Assembly: GCF_032062135.1 (NCBI RefSeq) | Contig: NC_092861.1 | Coordinates: forward strand, 59,345,480-59,409,479 | Direction of reading: 5' to 3' | Length of the DNA: 64,000 nt | Origin: Pyxicephalus adspersus | Lineage: Eukaryota > Chordata > Amphibia > Anura > Pyxicephalidae | Program-made: the position numbers and the translations under genes | The notes under the pieces: generated by a model | What the model was told of the DNA's origin: nothing | The model's input: the letters and a program-made list of their open reading frames with translations, nothing else | Databases searched by the model: none | Shown: piece by piece, positions 1 to 12,261 of the stretch | Layout of the letters: the number at the start of each line of letters is the position of its first letter | How positions within the stretch are numbered: position 1 is the stretch's first letter

Positions 1-225
1 ACGCATGCTCTGAACATGGACGATCAACGAACGACCGTACACACGAACGATGTTCAACGATCGTCGTCCAATCCGATCCGCCGGTCGTTCGTTTCCAACG
101 AGTTTCCTCGTTCGTCGGCGTCGTTGGTTACTTTTTTACAAAGGATTTTTTGATTCGTTCCAATCGATCGTTCGTCGTTCGATTGGAACGATAAAAATTG
201 GAAGTGTGTACGCACCTTAAGTTTA
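1..225. repeat. CpG-rich GTTCGT repeat fragment
   Basis: The first 225 bases are built from variants of ACGAACGA and its complement TCGTTCGT in both orientations, with a CpG density far above the flanking DNA. Such GTACACACGAACG-type sequences are common at non-autonomous elements of frog genomes. The left end is cut by the window, so the element type is not resolved. It lies in the ARMC9 intron that follows coding exon 9. Confidence 0.5.
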
Positions 226-442
226 GCTAACAAGAATCTCCAGAAACAATAGAACGTGCAGCAAGAAAAAGAACATGCAGCAGATACACAGCAAAGTAGC
301 AATATATGGGTGTGAGAATGTGTATGTGTACTTTGAGTGATAATCCAAATGATGGATAAAGCACGTGGTATTTTATCCTTGTTATATCACTACGCTGATT
401 AAGCAAATGTAAATACCATGTTTTTTTAAAGCAGCAACGTAC

Positions 443-477
443 ATGGGTGCTAATGACGCTCTCAGCATAGAAGAGGC
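443..477 (-). CDS. ARMC9: ARMC9 coding exon 9 (35 nt)
   Basis: There are 35 nt, coding ASSMLRASLAP plus two bases of the next codon, aligning with human ASTMLRASLAPV. The acceptor is a run of T and then CAG; the donor is CCCAT/GTACGT. It starts in phase 0 and ends in phase 2. The next exon, expected to begin near KLKDVPLLP and lead into the armadillo repeats, is beyond the left edge. Confidence 0.88.
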
Positions 478-1856
478 CTGAAAAAAACAAGAAACAAAAA
501 CAGAATGAATCACAAAAGGATAAATATAATTTAGAAATAAAGCAGCATAAAAATACATAAAGAGACAGATATGTAGAGTAGTTAGGTTTAATGAAAGCAA
601 TGTATAAATCCACAAGGAACAGGAAGAACAAACAAAAGACATCCAAACACACATGGGTCTCATCATGCAACTGTTAATAGCATCTTGCTAAAGAGGAAAT
701 TAGGATTTAAATTTAGTAAAATTAGAACATGCCAAGCCAAAATGTGTGTAATTTCTGTGTCATAGTTCATATTCATTTTCTGATTCTATTGAAAGGAATT
801 AAAATGCAATTCCAATACCATTTTACTTCTGAAGCAATTTAATGGGAATAGATTGTTGCACTAAATAGTATATTTTCATAACTTTGCCTACAAATTGCAG
901 AACTGAAAAAGATATTAAAGTGATTTCAGACATGCTGCATTATTCTATGCCAAATGTTGGGTTTACCTTAAGCATTAAGAGTATTAAAAAAAAAAAAACA
1001 TTGATAAAACAGGCTTCCCCTCCAAAGATCACCCTGAAGTGGTAATACATTGGTAAAATGAAGGGAGTTTTGTTTTAATGTTTTTATTTAATATATAAAA
1101 AAAAACAAACTAATTTATTATTGCTGTGATAAATGTGAGTGGTAAATGTAAATTGCAGTTTTTTTAAGGGAATATGCTGCTTTCATAATTGTAGAGCATG
1201 TCTTGCATAATTGGCTGCTTTGTTTTTCATTTATTTTTTTTGTGCAAGGGATGACGCACACAAAAAATAATATTCTGGAATTCATATATTTAATTTCAAA
1301 TTATGTATACTTTTGAAAGGCCAAAGTAAAAAAATATGACGTAAATAAGATTACATAATTGGACAAGTAATAAACTTTCTGCAGCCTATTCCTAAAAGCC
1401 AACCTTAGATCCGGATGTTTAATAAAGTCACACCTTGCTACAACAGTCAGTAGCAAAGCAGTCTGTGTTATCTCTGCCCTATTTATACGGCAATTTATAT
1501 TACTGATGTAATGACGCACATTCACATAGAAAAACAAATAACTATATCTGAGGATTGTGGATCAAAAATATTTGAATAGGTCACAATTCTATTGAATCCT
1601 ATAGAATTTATTGACAAAAAGTACTAAATATAACAGTGCTTAGGTACTGTTTATAATATATTGCTGTTATAACTAGAAAACTTTGAAGACATTTCAAAAT
1701 TAAACTATGAAAGAGGTCAAGGTGTATCACACACTCAAAGGTAAACTGAATGTCACCACAGTACCCCGTGATAGCAAAACATACCGAAACTGGATTTTAA
1801 AAAATGGAGAATAAATTAAACATTTTTTTTTACATTAAATTCTTCCTATATGCTGC

Positions 1857-2105
1857 TAACATTACCAGAAATGCCACACACTGGGGTCTATTTATAATGC
1901 AGCAAATCTGACTTTCTCAGCACCATTCTCTGTTGGAGAATCTTCCTGGATCATGTGCTCTATAATGGCAGCGATTCATTCTCTGTGACAGAATGTCGTT
2001 GAATGTCAGATTGACCAAATTTTAAATAGACTCCATAGACATCTTTACAAAAACGTCTTTATTGTCTGCATGAACAAAAACTATTCAAATATTCCGACAG
2101 TATAA
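1857..2105. repeat. MITE-like repeat, copy A
   Basis: The segment begins ACATTACCAGAAATGCCACA and then GGTCTATTTATAATGCAGCA. It holds a pair of TTCTC-TGTTGGAGAA type inverted motifs and ends near TCTGCATGAACAAAAACTAT. It aligns over its whole length with copy B about 1.4 kb away. A third related copy is at 25,000-25,140. Confidence 0.6.
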
Positions 2106-3251
2106 TTAAAATGCAGATCCTTCCTCATGCCTCAACCGTTCATGGTTACCTTCGTTGTTTTACGAGATGTGGTTAATGTTGGGAGGAAGCATAAAGAACA
2201 ATGCTGTCAGTAAACATTGAACTGGAAACAGACTGCATAAAATGCAGATAATTAAAATTACTGTTGGGTTTATGGCATTTCTTGAATTCTTACCCAGTAG
2301 TATACACAGTTACGTAAACATTTTTTTTTTTTGTACATGACATATTTTAGCATAGCAGAGTTCTATGCATCTCAGCAATCACAAAAGGCCCATACCATAC
2401 TAATACACGTGTAGAAAGTAGAATCATTCAAGCAGCATTGTCTACATAAAAGGTTTCCAATGAAAAGACAAGAAACCCCTGACTAGAAGCACAAGCCTCA
2501 GTTCTTTAGCCTAGCAGGTAGGATGAAGACATTGCCTACCCATATTCCACAATTTAAATAAATAATATTAATGGTAACCAAAATATTCTTACTGCTTCTC
2601 TAGCATAAATCTATACTGTGACATAATACTTCAAGGAATATGGTTTGGCTGTATATCACAATTAAGGTGGATTTATGAAAAAAAGAAAAATGATGATGCT
2701 GTTCCCATGTGTTAAAAAATGATCTACTTGCTCAAAGGTTCAGTTCAAAGTTATGAACACTAGTACTGTAAAAACCAGTAAGCAGTTAAAAGAGCAGATA
2801 TTTGTAATCTACATAACATCTCTGTTAGAACAGCCTTTACAAAAGACATTCCTTTGTTTTTCGAGTTGTAAGCTGGTTCACAATATTGTGATGTAAAGTA
2901 TAAATAAATTTATATGAAAAGTATTTTTCCTACTGCTGATGGGAAAAAAGGTGCAGCCATTATTTATATAGGACTATATGCACTTTCCTGTTGTGTCTAA
3001 TAGTGATTCCAGCCCTGCTTGAAGCCAAGTAGACATTTTATGTTACAACAGAATATAGCAGGCAAGTGACTGGGGCAGATTACTAACCAGGCTAATCATT
3101 ATCTTCATCTCAGCTGGTACCACAGAGAGATCAGCTGACAGTTATATCTTGTAACCATCATCTCAAGTTTATGAATTGCTTTAAAACACCAATTCTTTTT
3201 TAAAATATCAGCATTAGCAGACATTTCTATTCCCACTGACTTTATCTGTTG

Positions 3252-3440
3252 CCAACATTACCAGAAATGCCACACATTGGGTTTGATTTACAAAGCAGAA
3301 TTTTTCCAGAACCATGTACTTTAAATGGTTTTGTTTAACTCTCCATCAGAGAATGTTGCCGAATTTAAAAAACACCTCATAGACATATATACAGAAACCT
3401 GTTCACCATCTGCATGAAGAGCTGTTCCAATATTTGATTG
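3252..3440. repeat. MITE-like repeat, copy B
   Basis: It is a diverged partner of the repeat at 1857-2105. It shares the opening ACATTACCAGAAATGCCACA, the TTTACAAAGCAGAAT region, the CTCCATCAGAGAATGTTGCC motif and the CATCTGCATGAA end. By eye it is somewhat more diverged and shorter than copy A. Confidence 0.6.
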
Positions 3441-6400
3441 AAATGATCAAGAAAACAACTACTGTACATTTAAAAAAGGAGGAGAACACAGTGAGCACAT
3501 TTGCCATGAAAGATCGTTTCCAGCGATTGTCATTTTATGTCGGTAAGGGGCTAAGAGTTTGGGTTAAGTCTATGGAGAAGGATGGTGGATGCAGACAGAA
3601 TAATCTTATCAGGAAAAAACAATAGAAATTAGGCCTTTTAAATATGTCCAATATAGCCCTAATGACCACTGGTGGTGGTGGTGTATTTTCTCACTGTGAT
3701 GGAGTACATACAAGTATACAGAAAGGCCATTTACAGACAAGTGTTGGAAAATAAAGTTGATTTATAATTACTACATCTGTAATTAGATTCTGACCTGCTC
3801 AATTATATCGTGCCAGGAAGAAGTGTCCATGCCTTTGTGCTCTTATTTTTTTTAATCCTTTTTTGTTTGTTTTGTGAAACTACAATAAAGCCAAAGCAGT
3901 TGGGATGAAGTTTTGGGTCCTTCTTATTCTGCCACCAGCTAGTAGAGCCGACCTGTTCTCTCACTCAAAACCACAAACCAGTGACTTTCTGCTCATTTCA
4001 TCCCAAGACTATGGGTCAAGGGACAGAGACAGACAGAGGGAGAGAGACTGACTGGGTACCTGAGGGGTGGAAAGTAATCAATACCACTGCATCTGAAGTT
4101 TCCAGGGTATTATAAGTTCAGCTTATATGTAAATAGATTTTAGTAGAATTAGGATTGAGTTACCATGTTATCCCAAGATTTGTGTTATATTCATTATACG
4201 TCATCATACAATATTTCTGGATGATAAAAATATTTTATGGCTCTGTGTCTAGCTGCAAAGCACAGTGCACATTTTACACACAGCAACTCAAAACACTACT
4301 GTCAAATATCAGACCTGCTCCCATGTCACTATTTAGCCTCAGGAAGCATAAAAAATAAACAAAAAAGTACTTCTAAGTATGAGCTGCTTAGTGATTGAAT
4401 TCCAAGTCTTGCGAATGTTTCAAATAGATCTACTTGAAAGAGCATTCAGGAGCTGTAATCCAGATTTACACATTAAACCTGCCATAATAATTTTACTCAC
4501 AGTTCTTTACCAAATATAATACAATTCTAAAATGTTTACTATTTTTACAACTAACAATCTTTTTAGGACTACAGAAGTATAACTAGTCTGACTACCATAG
4601 AGCCATTAACTAATTTTGTGCAATTCTTAGGAGATGTTAACATGCAGTTATCAACTCTGGAGCACACTGTGCCACACAAATAAAGAGTTTTTGTTGCCAA
4701 TGTATGAAAAGGGAAATATGGAAAAACAAATTATAGTACCCACAAAAACCTGTTTAAATAATGTTTTGACTTTAAGCTTTTTTATGTATTATAAAGGGAC
4801 AACTGATGCCTGATATGTGTTACTGCATGTTTCTACTTTCTTTGCTAAATGTAATATCTATGTGTTTTTTAGAAGCCTTATACATCAAAATATACCACAT
4901 ATACTGTTTCTCTAAAAATGCATTAAACTGTTTTCACAAACAGAAAGAAAAAGCGGTCTAAAACCAGAGCACAGGGCTTTTTTGTTGTCTCCTGTGTCTT
5001 AAGATAGAGGATCATGTGCCTGACACTCATATCCTCTTTGAGCAAGGAATGTCCTGCCCGCAGGCAGGACTGACAAGTGCTGAATCCCATCTGGGATACA
5101 GGGACATGGCACACAGAAGGCATAAAAATGAGAACTTAAGATTGTTCAAGAATCTGGGTTATAAACTTAACTACTTGTTCCCGAACTTATGTACTTAAAA
5201 GTGTATCAATATTAAGTATATTTTTCTGCCTAATTTGTTTTTTACATTTATATACACCAACATAAAAATATGAATATATGAATAGTGAATAGTTTTAAAA
5301 TAAAAAAAATTAAGACCACAGTTTTTATTATCCCACCCAGGTAAAAATATAAATGTTAACATTTTCTCAGACACAGCATGGTTATGCTGTCCAGTATTAA
5401 ATGAGGTGTGGGTGACAGAAGAAACTACAGTATTAAATTTGGTGACACATCCATCCATGTATGTGTGGTAGCTAGCATTCATTTGATAAGATTAACAACC
5501 TATTAGATCGAAATTGATGGCTGCAATATAGAGCAAATACCTGCACAATTCCTGCATAGTACAGAGTATTGATATGCAGGCCAACCTCACGCATGCAGTG
5601 AACAGATGAAATTGGCAATATGACATTTTGGTAAAGCCTGACAAACCCCAAATATGAGAATAAATAAAAGTGGTTCTAGATTTGCCACCAATGATCCAGG
5701 CACTACCCTTGACACTGGCCCTAGCCCATATACTTCTGAGTTTACCTTGCTACAGCGTGGCTAGTGGTGGTTCCATCAATCCATGACAGGCACTTTGTAT
5801 TATATTGATAATCCTTAAGTAATAAATTACATCACTATACCTGGTAAAGATCTTTATTGTCACATTCTGCTGACTGCACAGAAATAGTGATAGAGTGTTA
5901 TGTGAGCTAAACTTGCATTTGCAGAGTGGATTTTTTTAAATTTTTTTTATTTCTTTTGCTATCAGGAAAGAACAGATACACATAAAGCAAGCTTTGGTAT
6001 CATCTGGATAGCAGCCAAACGTCACAGCTTTCACAATTTTAGATAAACATTCTAATTATGGATTTATGCTATCTGAACATGAGAACTTCAGAGAATCAGG
6101 GAAGGGTAAGTGGGGTAAAGGAATAAATTATGCTTAAAGCTAAACTACAGGAAGCCAAAGTCAGCTAAAATGTGGGAAATTTACTTGCCAAAATATTTCC
6201 CCATTCCTAAGATGCCTAATATTTATACAACCTGATGTTTCCCTAATGCAACTGAGTAGTACACCAGGGTTTCTTTCCTGCCAAACCTGTAACTGGTAAA
6301 AATGAAAATTTTGTGATTTTAAAATTTTATATTGTGTCCACAGTGTGCATGCATAAATATTGAATTATAAACAAGTGGTATTGGCTAGAAGACATGCTTC

Positions 6401-7074
6401 TATATGAACAACATAACACACATACAAACCAAATTAGGAGTCATACACAGTAAGAAGTATAAAACATACACAGATACAGTTCATGCCATTCTTATTGTCT
6501 GGCACATTTTGGGGAACTGCAGGCAAGGGTGAACCATTAAGCAGAGGAAGTGCTAAAACTTACATCCTCATCATGAAACAGGACTGCATAGTTATATTCC
6601 TGCTTGGAAAACAGTGAAAACATAGTCAGGGTGTACAACAAACTATACACAGTATCCTGTCAGTCAACATGGTAAGGCTAGAAGAGACAGGTAAACGATA
6701 TCAGTTGAAAAATGCCCCTCATAAGGGATCAAAGAAAGGATTAAAAAATTCAAATTATGGAACAGAATTGCTTATGACTGTTGTAATTTAAGTATGTCTA
6801 ATAAATGAAATATCAACAACTAAAAACTGCAAATTGTCTACACCACCAACATGACCAATTTTGACGTTTTTGGCAGAATACAGCACAGGTAAAGATACCT
6901 TTTTAACAATTTGTCTGAGTTTTCATGTAGCTGTAAACTAAATCAAAAACAGGTAAGACTTAGTATTTTGGGTCTGGAGTTTCAAGAAGCATCTTGATAC
7001 ACATAAATGCAAAACCCAACATCAGGTCTGCTCAGGTTTCACCCTAAACTAAGGCTGGCAAAACTACTAAAACT

Positions 7075-7077
<3 letters not shown>

Positions 7078-7142
<65 letters not shown>
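7078..7142. repeat. Compound microsatellite (TG)n(TA)n(CA)n
   Basis: Consecutive TG, TA and CA dinucleotide runs total about 65 bases, symmetrical around the TA core, so the tract is self-complementary and able to form a hairpin. It lies inside the long ARMC9 intron. Confidence 0.95.
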
Positions 7143-7143
<1 letters not shown>

Positions 7144-7215
7144 AAACACATACATATACACACGCACTCACAAACATTGTATACCCATATACACATTTGT
7201 GCTCATACAATTGCA

Positions 7216-7255
7216 GAGGAAACAACAAGGGCCTAGAGGAAACAACAAGGGCCTA
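7216..7255 (+). repeat. Perfect 20-bp tandem duplication
   Basis: The unit GAGGAAACAACAAGGGCCTA occurs twice in immediate succession without a mismatch, indicating a recent slip or duplication. Confidence 0.95.
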
Positions 7256-9069
7256 GTGGAAATTAATGGCAAGATAATGCAGGAGATTATGATATGTTAG
7301 ATGATTTTTCAATAAATTTGTAAACACCAAGTAATCTTTGCAATCATTTCCTCAAACGACATGTTATCAAGACAAACTATTTACAGAGAATGTATGAAGA
7401 CTGCATGATAAGTGTAACAGAAAAATGGTAATGAAGCAGATAAAACATAATTTTTAGCAGATAAAAAGCATGTGATGTATAAGGAATCATATCTAATTTC
7501 CAGTAAAGTATATCATTTGAACGAAAAAGGTTTACCAAATTACGCTAAAAGATTCTCAAAAAAATAAAGATTTATAAAATATATAGTCATAATGAAAAAG
7601 CTCAACAAAGCAAAAAACTTAGTAATTACCTGTTTATTAGTAATAACTTTTAATAACAGCCAGAGGGAAAGGAAGTTTGACTGGATATGCTGCTATAAAT
7701 ACATTTCAATAACTATTTACTATATGCTGTATTGTAATGATAAATGAAAGCTGTAAAAGATCTATTTCTATTAGAGAATCATTTCTTTAGTAGAGTTGCA
7801 TCAGGTGTAAAGCAGTTTATTGCCAAGATGAAAATAAATGTGGAGTGAATGTGCCTTGGGGCTATCTGCTTCTATAATTGATTGCTGGTCATTAATGTGC
7901 ATCTTTCAGAGCATTATTGTCAGTCTGAATAGACAGAATCTTTTGCTGTATATATTCCTACAATTGTTCTGTGAGTGTCTAATTTTACCCATGCCTTAAT
8001 ACATAATAACTAATGTAGAAATAGTGTGTTCGTAGTCATTCACATATGGGATTTGATGCAACAAGCGCATTGTCACAGTGCATAGCTGCATGCATTTCAT
8101 GCATTGGTTCAATGCAAGTCATTCTACACTGCACAGCAGCAAACTTTAGTGCATAAAAAGTCCCATTTTTAGGCCACTGCAGAACATTAGGAAGCCCATT
8201 TCTATGAGAAGTTATATTCAGGTAGTGCTCATATGTGGAACAAGCCATTAAAGACTTCTTTTTTTGTTGCCTATAGCTATCACTAAGCTTCCAAATATAA
8301 TTTTGAGAGTGTAGTTTGAAAAATAAATCAGAGCTGTTGCCACACTTTATTATAAAAGAACTATACGTGTTCTCCCCAGAATTTGTTTTCAGCCGGGAGG
8401 GAGGAAACTGTAGCCGGGTGGTTAAGTGGGCGGGGCTAGACACAGCAAATTTAGAGCTCCTAGGTATTTATGCCATAGGTATCCAGTAAATTCTATTATT
8501 GTATTAGTGTTCTACCTTCCCCCTATACATTGTTCCAACTTTCTAATGCCTGGCTTGTTAGAATGTACAATTTTTCCATTTTTTTTTTTTTTGTAATATG
8601 CCCTAACAGTCCAGATTTGTGTATTTTAATTCAACTCTTTAGAGTTCCATGTTTTAATGGTGTAATCCCTTGTTGTAGTGTAATATTGTGATCAGTGTGG
8701 CTTAACAAATTAGGCTTAGTTTACATATTTTATCAGTAAAAATGCCCCTCCTGAATGACTTCTTGGAAACTGCTGGGCGACAGGGATTGGTAACCGGTGG
8801 TAAGTGCTGGGCTTTTCAGGCCCAGCAGTTTTTCAAGCAGCAGTGGTTCCTGGCAAGAGGTAAATGAGGAGTAAACGCAGCAAATGCAACCTTACTGCCA
8901 GTGTAAATTCAGCCTAATTTTAGATGTCACCTCTTAGCCTTATACCTAGGTAACACAAAGAGCATCATGAATGTGATTGCAGATGGGGACAGGACAGCCA
9001 GTGCCCTTCTCTCATCACTGCCAAAAACAAAAACTGTGTGTGTAAAGGCTGCTTGTCAGATTCTGCAGC

Positions 9070-9790
9070 CTAACAACTCATTGTGTTCAATCCTAAATCA
9101 ACCCCCGGGAGCACTTACATAGCAAGAAGCATTGGGGTGGGCCCCCTAAATATTTTTATTCACCAAACTATAAACTACTTGTAATACTTTCCTGCCCCTT
9201 CTGCTTCTGTTCTTTGAATCCCACTTTATCTGGAATGGGGAGGTGCAGGAATGTAGTTGCAAGTGGAGAACAGATGTATAAACCCCTAAATTTCATTAGC
9301 ATGGCATCATTAGAACATAAAAACCTCTGCCCATCAAACTGTCCGCTTCCCTACCTTGAACCCTAGTTTCCCTAGAACAGAGAGGTGCAGATAAACAAAA
9401 TCAAAGGTTTAAGTGGGGGACACTTGTGGCTAACACCCCTAAACTTTCATCCCCATGGCATCATTACATAAACTCTGCCAATCAAAACATGCTGCCCTGT
9501 TACACATGACTGTACCCTACCAGTACCTGAACCCCAATTGCGTTTTGATGGGCAGAGTTTTTTATGTTCTAATGATGCCATTGTGATACACTTTCAGAGG
9601 AATTGGAGTTCCAGTGTTAGAAGTGGGCAGTAATGTGTTAACAGGTCAGTGTGTTTGCCATAGTAATGAAATTTTAGTGTGGGGGGTTTATCAAAAGGTG
9701 TCCCCCAACTGCACCTACATTTGGGGCTTTACACCCCACCATTCTAGAGAAAATTGGGGTTCAAAAAAGAGAAGCAGACAGGGTAACATA
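9070..9790. repeat. Internally duplicated repeat with direct and inverted units
   Basis: Two direct units start at GAGGTGCAG (9240 and 9382, about 142 bases apart). Each holds CCCCTAAA-TTTCAT, ATGGCATCATTA and a CTGCC-ATCAAA segment. A further unit follows in inverse orientation: the segment at 9542-9582 is the near-perfect complement of the one at about 9302-9340. The whole may be an old satellite-like or MITE-derived array. I cannot name a family. Confidence 0.6.
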
Positions 9791-9974
9791 GTATGACAGT
9801 TATAGATTTGTGAGAGAAAAGTATAAATTTAAGGGCCCTTTCACAATGCTCCTTTCTTTGTAAGTGGCCCCGGGGGTCCCCAATTTGCATTTTTACAAGA
9901 TTTTACAATTCTGATCCCATCATAAAATTTGTAAAAGCTGGGGTGCTGAAATTGTGAATAGCTCTAATCAGCTA

Positions 9975-10290
9975 TCAGCTCTTATTAGCAGAGAACGGAG
10001 AATCAAGTCTAGGTAACATCAGACTGTTCTTTATAAAGAACAAACAAAATGGAACCACAGGCTGTGTACACAAATTAGACTTTTGTCTAACACTGAAAGA
10101 TGCATGAACGAGCGCTGTACATACAGGCCAATTGTGCATTCTTGCATTGAGGTAATTCATAATTGGTGGATCTGCCAGGACAGATCCATGAACTACGTCA
10201 GATGAGCACTGTACACACGTTAGATTCTCATCGGATACTAGCTCTGAAGCAATAGTTAGACGAGAATCATCTGACGTGTGTACGTAGCCC
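9975..10290. repeat. CpG-containing frog repeat with ACACACGT-type end motifs
   Basis: It contains GTACACACGTTAGATTCTCA and, inverted, GAATCATCTGACGTGTGTAC, separated by about 60 bases, so this part folds back. Similar TGTGTACGTAGCC endings occur in the repeat at 47,995-48,192. Probably non-autonomous DNA transposon material; the exact limits are uncertain. Confidence 0.5.
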
Positions 10291-10490
10291 AAGTCATTAA
10301 ATGATAACCACGTTTATGTTTTAAAAGTAAATACTATGCCTAATCTTTAATGTTTAATCTATAATTTTTTCTTCTCTTTGAATATGGGTTTGTCTTTTTA
10401 TGGTAGTAAATTTTGCTGAAGCTGTTCCGTTTTATGCTTTTGTGTATATCTCTTCTATTTTTGCTATATTTTGTATACTGAAAATCTATG

Positions 10491-11316
10491 TTAACCACCT
10501 GGGCGTTTCACTGATGTCTAGATTTCTGTTCCAAAAGCGTTACAGAAATATGTCCGAACAGGGTTCTAGTAGATATCATAAATATAAAAAATGTTTGAAA
10601 CACACAATCATGTAAAAAAAAAAATTACTTTTAATAAAATTAAAGACACAAAAATTAGCTTAAACAAGAATACATAAATAAATGAAAAATACTGAAAATG
10701 CGATAATTTGGTATACTGTATAGTAATATATTTTTCTAAAACACCTCCCTAGTGTCCGTCACATACCTATAGACAAAACCACATAAATATATTTTCTATT
10801 ATTTTGTATTGGATTGGATACAGGACTTTGTATTCAATCCAATACAAAATGAGAACAAAATTCAAACTCTCATTTTGTATTGGATTGAATACAAACTCCT
10901 GTATCCAATCCAATACAAAATGAAAGTTTGAATTTACCAATTACATACTTTGTATTTATTTTGAATTATTTTGTATTGGATTGGATACAGGAGTTTGTAT
11001 TCAATCCAATACAAAATGTGTTTGAATGAGTTTCAATTTGAATTTCCTGCACACGCGCCGACGTCATCGCCGAGGGACACGCACACGCTACAGACGGAGA
11101 AGAAGGCACCAGACGCTGGAGATCGACGCTGGAGGACGACGCTGGAACACGACGCTGGAACACGACGCTAGATGATCGCAGTGGGACCAGGTAAGTGATC
11201 GATAAACCCGAATATTTCCCACTGTATTTTCATACAGTGAGAAAAGTTCGGGTTTATCGATAATTGTAATTTTTTTTAACCCGAACCAAGGTCGGGTTTA
11301 TCGCTCGGGTGGTTAA
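10491..11316. mobile_element. TTAA-ended non-autonomous transposon (piggyBac-like MITE)
   Basis: The left end TTAACCACCTGGGCG mirrors the right end CGCTCGGGTGGTTAA, giving terminal inverted repeats of about 15 bases that begin with TTAA, the target site of piggyBac-type elements. The 826-bp interior has no transposase. It carries three palindromic units around TTTGTATTGGATTGGATACA, a run of GACGCTGGA repeats (about 11,112-11,170) and a hairpin of CGATAAACCCGAA with its complement (11,200-11,260). The superfamily assignment rests on the TTAA ends only. Confidence 0.75.
10800..11019. repeat. Three palindromic units inside the TTAA element
   Basis: Units at about 10,800-10,850, 10,871-10,922 and 10,969-11,019 each consist of ATTTTGTATTGGATTGGATA, a short centre with CAGGA or TCCTG, and the complementary arm ending CCAATACAAAAT. 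The middle unit is inverted relative to the outer two, and G/A variants distinguish the arms. Confidence 0.9.
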
Positions 11317-12018
11317 TAAATAAATAAAAATAATAAAAAGTAAATACTGCACTCACAAGTAGACTTGAAAAGTAAAGTATGAAGCAGTGCCATAGTCTGT
11401 GGGGGGCTCCACTATCATGGCCAGAGAAAATCCCTTGCTGGATAATGAAATAACCTGCAGATAATGGAATAAATCAGACTTTACAGTCAGCTAGAGAAAA
11501 CAGTCTCTGAACAGCTCAGGCTACACTGTGAAACACAACATATTGACTTCTGGGTCAGGGATAACAGTTGCTAGGAGAGAGTCCTAAGAAAGGACTAGAA
11601 AACCTGAAATGCATGGACGCTAATAGCAACCATTCTATTTCCCGGACCTGAAAGTGGATATGCTAGGTTTCACAGTGCAACCTAAACTAATCCAGGATGC
11701 CAAGGTGTCTCTAATTTAATGCAAGTTCTGATCCTTTCCTTTATCAGCAAGGGATCCACCGTTGGCTATGATTGTAAAGCCACACCATAGAATCTCTGGA
11801 ACGGCTTCCTTATTATACTAGTAGGTGCAACATTATTATTTATTTACTGTTCATCTAATAAATGATGTTATCATGTGCCTGATCTGTGCACTTCTGTTTT
11901 GCTTGTTCTACATCCATGAAAAAAAAGGACTTGAGAAAAAAAATACTAGGGTTTAGGATAAAAAAAATCTACTAATCTTCGGAAGATTCTAAAATTAATA
12001 AATGTAACCTCAGGTATA

Positions 12019-12036
12019 AACCCCCCCCCCCCCCCA
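12019..12036 (+). repeat. Poly(C) run
   Basis: An uninterrupted run of about 17 C follows TATAAA. Homopolymers of this length are prone to sequencing error. Confidence 0.9.
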
Positions 12037-12207
12037 GAATTAACAATTTCATTACTTGCTTACCTAAAATGATACCAAAAAGAAGCCACATGTGAAGAAA
12101 TAAGTATCCCCTGACTCATTACCTTGTAAAACCACTTTAAGCAGAATTAACTTGAAGTTATTGACTGTCATGAATATTTAACATAGCTCCTACAGAGTCT
12201 GTATAGA

Positions 12208-12252
12208 TGTTGTGTATCTACATGTTGTGTATCTACATGTTGTGTATCTACA
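12208..12252 (+). repeat. 15-bp tandem repeat, three copies
   Basis: The unit TGTTGTGTATCTACA is present three times in succession, just upstream of the Tc1-like remnant. Confidence 0.95.
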
Positions 12253-12261
12253 TGTACATTG

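Noticed and set aside
227..670. 147-codon minus-strand open frame overlapping the ARMC9 exon
   Set aside because: It reads through the exon and both introns. Only the 35-nt part with splice signals matches a known protein, and the rest is AT-rich intron translation.
5016..5123. Short GC-richer open frames on both strands near a CCTGCCCGCAGGCAGGAC palindrome
   Set aside because: The palindrome makes overlapping frames on both strands likely; nothing supports coding.
8036..8443. 135-codon minus-strand open frame
   Set aside because: No recognisable family, composition like the surrounding intron, no splice or promoter context; probably chance or an old repeat.
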